From Lutjanus erythropterus (taxonomy: Eukaryota > Chordata > Actinopteri > Lutjaniformes > Lutjanidae), in the NCBI GenBank assembly GCA_020091685.1, contig CM034598.1:20137745-20201744 (forward strand): 64,000 nucleotides of DNA. Direction: 5' to 3'. The notes under the pieces were generated by a model that saw only the letters and a program-made list of their open reading frames with translations, was not told the origin of the DNA and did not search any database. Numbering within the stretch: position 1 is the first letter of the stretch; every line of letters starts with the position of its first letter. Shown piece by piece: positions 63,701 through 64,000 of this stretch. A program made the translations under genes and the position numbers.

Positions 63701-64000
63701 CACATACTTGGCAAGCATCTCTTCACTATTCCTTTTTTGTGTCTGCCTCTTATTTGTTTGCCAAATTTCTTGTTTTTCTTGCTGTTTTTCCCCCAAAATG
63801 TCACCTTTGTCTTAAAACTCTAAGGCACGTTTTATTGTTATTATTTCCATAATATTTTGGGATTGTGCCCATTTGTCAGGTCGATGCCCAGCTGCAGGTG
63901 GTGAGGAAGCTTGAAGAAAAGGAGCGCCTCCTGCAGGGCACCATCAGCACTGCAGAGAGAGAGCTGGCACTTCGAACACAAGCTTTGGACATGAATAAAC
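54740..64000 (+). CDS. rnf20: RNF20/BRE1A, E3 ligase for histone H2B, partial (C-terminus off window)
   Basis: RNF20 with RNF40 monoubiquitylates histone H2B in the nucleus. Coding exons: 54740-54904, 55029-55097, 56365-56463, 56568-56715, 56807-56992, 57130-57245, 57967-58113, 58214-58288, 58388-58507, 58641-58820, 58913-59048, 59988-60109, 60242-60398, 60523-60847, 62719-62836, 63037-63186, 63270-63482, 63880-64000 (runs on). They give 882 residues of an expected ~1000; the RING finger is beyond the edge. [10 protein letters not shown] and [18 protein letters not shown] match the RNF20 start, and [14 protein letters not shown] favours RNF20 over RNF40. Strongly conserved coiled-coil blocks are [50 protein letters not shown] and [19 protein letters not shown]. 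Residues ~540-640 are a variable, charged linker. Aldob upstream matches the human order. Confidence 0.93.
61265..61910 (-). mobile_element. 3' end of a non-LTR retrotransposon in rnf20 intron 14
   Basis: On the minus strand two overlapping frames encode the C-terminal end of a LINE reverse-transcriptase ORF: 61813-61520 ([37 protein letters not shown]) and 61562-61317 ([29 protein letters not shown]). They join by a frameshift near 61540, so the copy is dead. The 3' tail is GATGGATGG (CATCCATCCATC on the plus strand at 61269). The 5' part is missing, the usual state of such copies. Clade not assigned. Confidence 0.8.

Noticed and set aside
54740-64000. RNF40 in place of RNF20
   Set aside because: [28 protein letters not shown] and the aldob neighbour match RNF20 better.

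Overview
The window is nuclear DNA of a bony fish, most likely a percomorph teleost. This rests on AT-rich non-coding DNA full of (GT)n/(CA)n and AT-rich simple repeats, families of dispersed repeats that I recognise as typical of teleosts, and intron-rich genes with canonical GT..AG junctions whose spliced products match vertebrate proteins end to end. No prokaryotic feature, CRISPR array or virus-like gene was seen.

Layout. (1) 1-1169: first coding exon of arylsulfatase I (arsi, minus strand), with the rest off the left edge. (2) 1.2-16.8 kb: a gene-poor, repeat-rich interval. (3) 17.05-24.8 kb: tcof1 (treacle), complete, 11 coding exons, plus strand. (4) 26.0-32.5 kb: tmco6 (IBB/armadillo-like protein), complete, 13 coding exons, plus strand. 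(5) 32.66-43.5 kb: a tandem array of MS4A-type four-span membrane protein genes, with two intact copies (A 35620-38626, B 40331-42805) and, between tmco6 and copy A, remains of one or two more copies whose coding parts are gone. (6) 45.55-49.2 kb: aldob (fructose-bisphosphate aldolase, B type), complete, eight coding exons plus a non-coding first exon, minus strand. (7) 49.3-54.1 kb: gene-free and repeat-rich. (8) 54.1-64.0 kb: rnf20/bre1a (histone H2B E3 ubiquitin ligase), plus strand, 18 coding exons present, C-terminal RING end off the right edge.

The genes do not form a pathway. tcof1 acts in rRNA transcription, rnf20 in chromatin ubiquitylation, aldob in glycolysis, gluconeogenesis and fructose metabolism, arsi is a sulfatase, tmco6 is importin-alpha-like, and the MS4A proteins are membrane proteins. 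The order is informative: arsi-tcof1 and tmco6 correspond to human 5q31-q33, aldob-rnf20 to human 9q31 and MS4A to human 11q12, so the MS4A array sits at the seam of two ancestral blocks.

Exon limits were worked out by hand from reading frame, splice sites and remembered family structure, and exon lengths were checked for frame closure. No database search was run. The most rewarding stretch is the MS4A array: its two copies are nearly identical in cytosolic and membrane parts but differ sharply in both predicted extracellular loops, and relic units flank them. Other points of interest are six SUMO-type motifs in one variable segment of rnf20, a giant lysine-rich repeat exon in tcof1, and dinucleotide repeats that directly touch splice sites.
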